Assembly (NCBI GenBank): GCA_905214925.1
Contig: CAJMOB010000002.1
Coordinates: 1 to 64,000, forward strand
Length of the DNA: 64,000 nucleotides
Direction of reading: 5' to 3'
Origin: Scybalomonas sp905214925
GTDB lineage: Bacteria > Bacillota > Clostridia > Lachnospirales > Lachnospiraceae
The notes below the pieces were generated by a model. The model was not told where the DNA came from, searched no databases, and saw only the letters and a list, made by a program, of their open reading frames with translations. Below are positions 62,757 through 64,000 of this stretch, piece by piece (the stretch's first letter is position 1; each line of letters starts with the position of its first letter). The position numbers and the translations under genes are program-made.

Positions 62757-63269
62757 TTATAAAACTAAAGATGGCGGTGTATACACTCTTCCATTCAATT
62801 CATTATCTAACATATAAAGACTCTTTGGATCTTCTCCGAATAATTCCATTCTTGTTACAAGATCGTTGGCATTATTTTCTTCTTCCCCTTGTTCTTTTAC
62901 AAACCAATCTAAGAACTGTGTTGTTCTAAAATCTTTTACGCTATGTGCCGCATCATAAATAGCATGAATTAAGCCAGTTACATAATATTCATGTTGTAAA
63001 CCAACTTTTAATGGATCCATTAATGTGTTTAACGTAACGTTTGGCTTTTCAATTGTTTCTAACACTACTCTTGCATTATTATTATGTAAGTATTGATAGA
63101 ATAACATGGCATGATCTCGTTCTTCTTGCGCTTGCACACGATACCAATTTTGGAATCCATGTAATCCTTTTTCTTCATAAAAATTAGATAGCTCTAAATA
63201 TAAGTAAGCGGAATAAAATTCTCGATTTACTTGATAGTTTAAAAGTTCTACTACCTTTTGATCTAACAT
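62757..63269 (-). CDS. ftnA: ferritin
   Basis: A 170-residue non-heme ferritin, storing iron in a 24-subunit shell. The ferroxidase ligands are visible: the first glutamate in NREFYSAYLYLELSNFYEEKG, the EERDHAMLFY motif of the second helix, and EQGEEENN of the fourth. Length is typical. GGAAGGAG precedes the ATG, and a TTGATT-17-TATAAT promoter lies upstream. Monocistronic with terminator. Confidence 0.96.
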   Translation of the reverse strand: MLDQKVVELLNYQVNREFYSAYLYLELSNFYEEKGLHGFQNWYRVQAQEERDHAMLFYQYLHNNNARVVLETIEKPNVTLNTLMDPLKVGLQHEYYVTGLIHAIYDAAHSVKDFRTTQFLDWFVKEQGEEENNANDLVTRMELFGEDPKSLYMLDNELNGRVYTPPSLVL

Positions 63270-63331
63270 TTTTACACACTCCTTCCTTTTGAATACAAAA
63301 GACTTTTTAAATTTTTTATTCTCTCATAACT

Positions 63332-63360
63332 ATTATAGTTTATCTTGACTATATAATCAA
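63332..63360 (-). promoter_or_regulatory. promoter of the ferritin gene
   Basis: TTGATT (63355-63360) and TATAAT (63332-63337) are 17 bases apart. No clear Fur or PerR box was identified in the adjoining bases. Confidence 0.72.
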
Positions 63361-63417
63361 TTCTTTCATCCAATTATTTAGAACTGTTATAGATGAGCAC
63401 ACAACTGATCCAAAAAA

Positions 63418-63442
63418 GGAATAGACAAACTATGCCTATTCC
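63418..63442 (-). terminator. terminator of the PepSY protein gene
   Basis: GGAATAG (63418-63424) and CTATTCC (63436-63442) with T6 on the minus strand (A6 at 63412-63417 on the plus strand). Confidence 0.65.
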
Positions 63443-63483
63443 TCTTTTTCATGTGAAATATCCAAGTAATTTTATCCTATTTC

Positions 63484-64000
63484 TCAATCGAAAACAGAAC
63501 CTTCTTCCCAAGTTAAAACTTCACCTGTATATGCATCAATATCAAATTCATATTCGGTTCCGTCGTAAATAACTTTACCTTCGTATTGTAATCTTCCATC
63601 ATCATTATCTAACTTAATGCGAATATCATCTTGTGTAGCCCCTGATACTTTTTTAAGTGCAATATTTTTTGCCTCGTCCTCCGTTAACTGCTTCTGATTT
63701 GTATTTCCAGTCTGACTATTTTTTATTGTTTCATTCTCTAATTTTAATACTTTTCCATCAGACGCTTTAATATCATATTCATATTTTTTTGTTGCTGTAA
63801 AAAATTCCACTTCGTAAATAAGAACTCCATCGTCCATATCTTTTTTTACTTGAACACTAGTGACGTCTTTTGCTTTTACTCCAGCATTTTCATAAGCAAT
63901 TGCTTTTGCTTCTTCTTCTGTAATCTCACCAGAACTGTTTGTTACTGAAGCATTGGTTTTAGAGGTGGTTTCTGTGGTATTGGAGTTTTGTGTAGAGTTT
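63484..64000 (-). CDS. PepSY domain-containing protein, 5' end beyond the window
   Basis: The frame is open from the stop at 63484 to the last base, so the N-terminus lies outside. The visible 171 residues comprise a Thr/Ser/Asn-rich linker (NSTQNSNTTETTSKTNAS) and two PepSY domains: EITEEEAKAIAYENAGVKA to YDIKASDGKVLKLE, and LTEDEAKNIALKKVSGAT to FDIDAYTGEVLTWEEG. PepSY domains inhibit proteases or bind cell-surface partners. An exported lipoprotein or membrane-anchored form is likely, given the linker, but the signal sequence is not in view. An ATG at 63837 is internal and not the start. Confidence 0.85.
   Translation of the reverse strand, partial: NSTQNSNTTETTSKTNASVTNSSGEITEEEAKAIAYENAGVKAKDVTSVQVKKDMDDGVLIYEVEFFTATKKYEYDIKASDGKVLKLENETIKNSQTGNTNQKQLTEDEAKNIALKKVSGATQDDIRIKLDNDDGRLQYEGKVIYDGTEYEFDIDAYTGEVLTWEEGSVFD

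Overview
The window reads as an AT-rich chromosome segment of a Gram-positive anaerobe of class Clostridia, most likely the family Lachnospiraceae. The reasons are strong GGAGG-type ribosome binding sites, TTGAnn-17-TAnnnT promoters often with a TGn extension, meso-diaminopimelate dehydrogenase, a cysteine-bearing ribosomal protein S18 in an rpsF-ssb-rpsR operon with a DUF951 gene, and secreted proteins with bacterial Ig-like domains. No rRNA, tRNA, CRISPR array or complete insertion sequence was seen.

Layout. 1-5 kb holds housekeeping genes on the minus strand (YqeY, an OGG-type glycosylase, Ddh), a candidate structured RNA on the plus strand, and a metal-handling fusion protein. 5-10 kb holds two paralogous secreted proteins with near-identical promoters, one looking like an internal-deletion version of the other. 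10.7-14.1 kb holds an agr-like locus: a LytTR regulator, a GHKL sensor kinase that appears frameshifted at an A7/T7 run, a small membrane protein, and a divergent glycine-rich protein.

15-39 kb is a cell-surface polysaccharide island. A 17-kb minus-strand operon (34568 down to 17460) encodes four stand-alone glycosyltransferases, a Wzm/Wzt-type ABC exporter, a methyltransferase-GT2-GT2 fusion, a GtrB/GtrA/GT-C side-chain module, a flippase-like protein, and a kinase/HAD/nucleotidyltransferase module. Its only strong promoter lies inside a 762-bp segment bounded by perfect 25-bp inverted repeats. That segment also carries its own small tyrosine recombinase, so the operon is probably phase variable by DNA inversion. 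I consider this the most exciting feature of the window. Around it are CapD, a PglC-type initiating transferase with an epimerase, and an O-antigen-ligase-like protein.

39.5-48.5 kb holds a large secreted Ig-like protein, a GtrA-YfhO fusion, a RAYT-like transposase and the S6/SSB/S18 operon. 48.5-53.8 kb holds a glycosidase-like protein that has lost its catalytic barrel, an ECF sigma/anti-sigma-like pair and small proteins. 54-64 kb holds a MATE exporter, an Rpn-type nuclease, a heterodimeric ABC exporter, a new 46-residue ORF, a GNAT enzyme, a CLC antiporter with a fluoride-type filter, ferritin and a PepSY protein cut by the window end.

Many starts were moved downstream of the longest ORF because the apparent extra codons contain the ribosome binding site. 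All functions are by reading of motifs; no database search was run.
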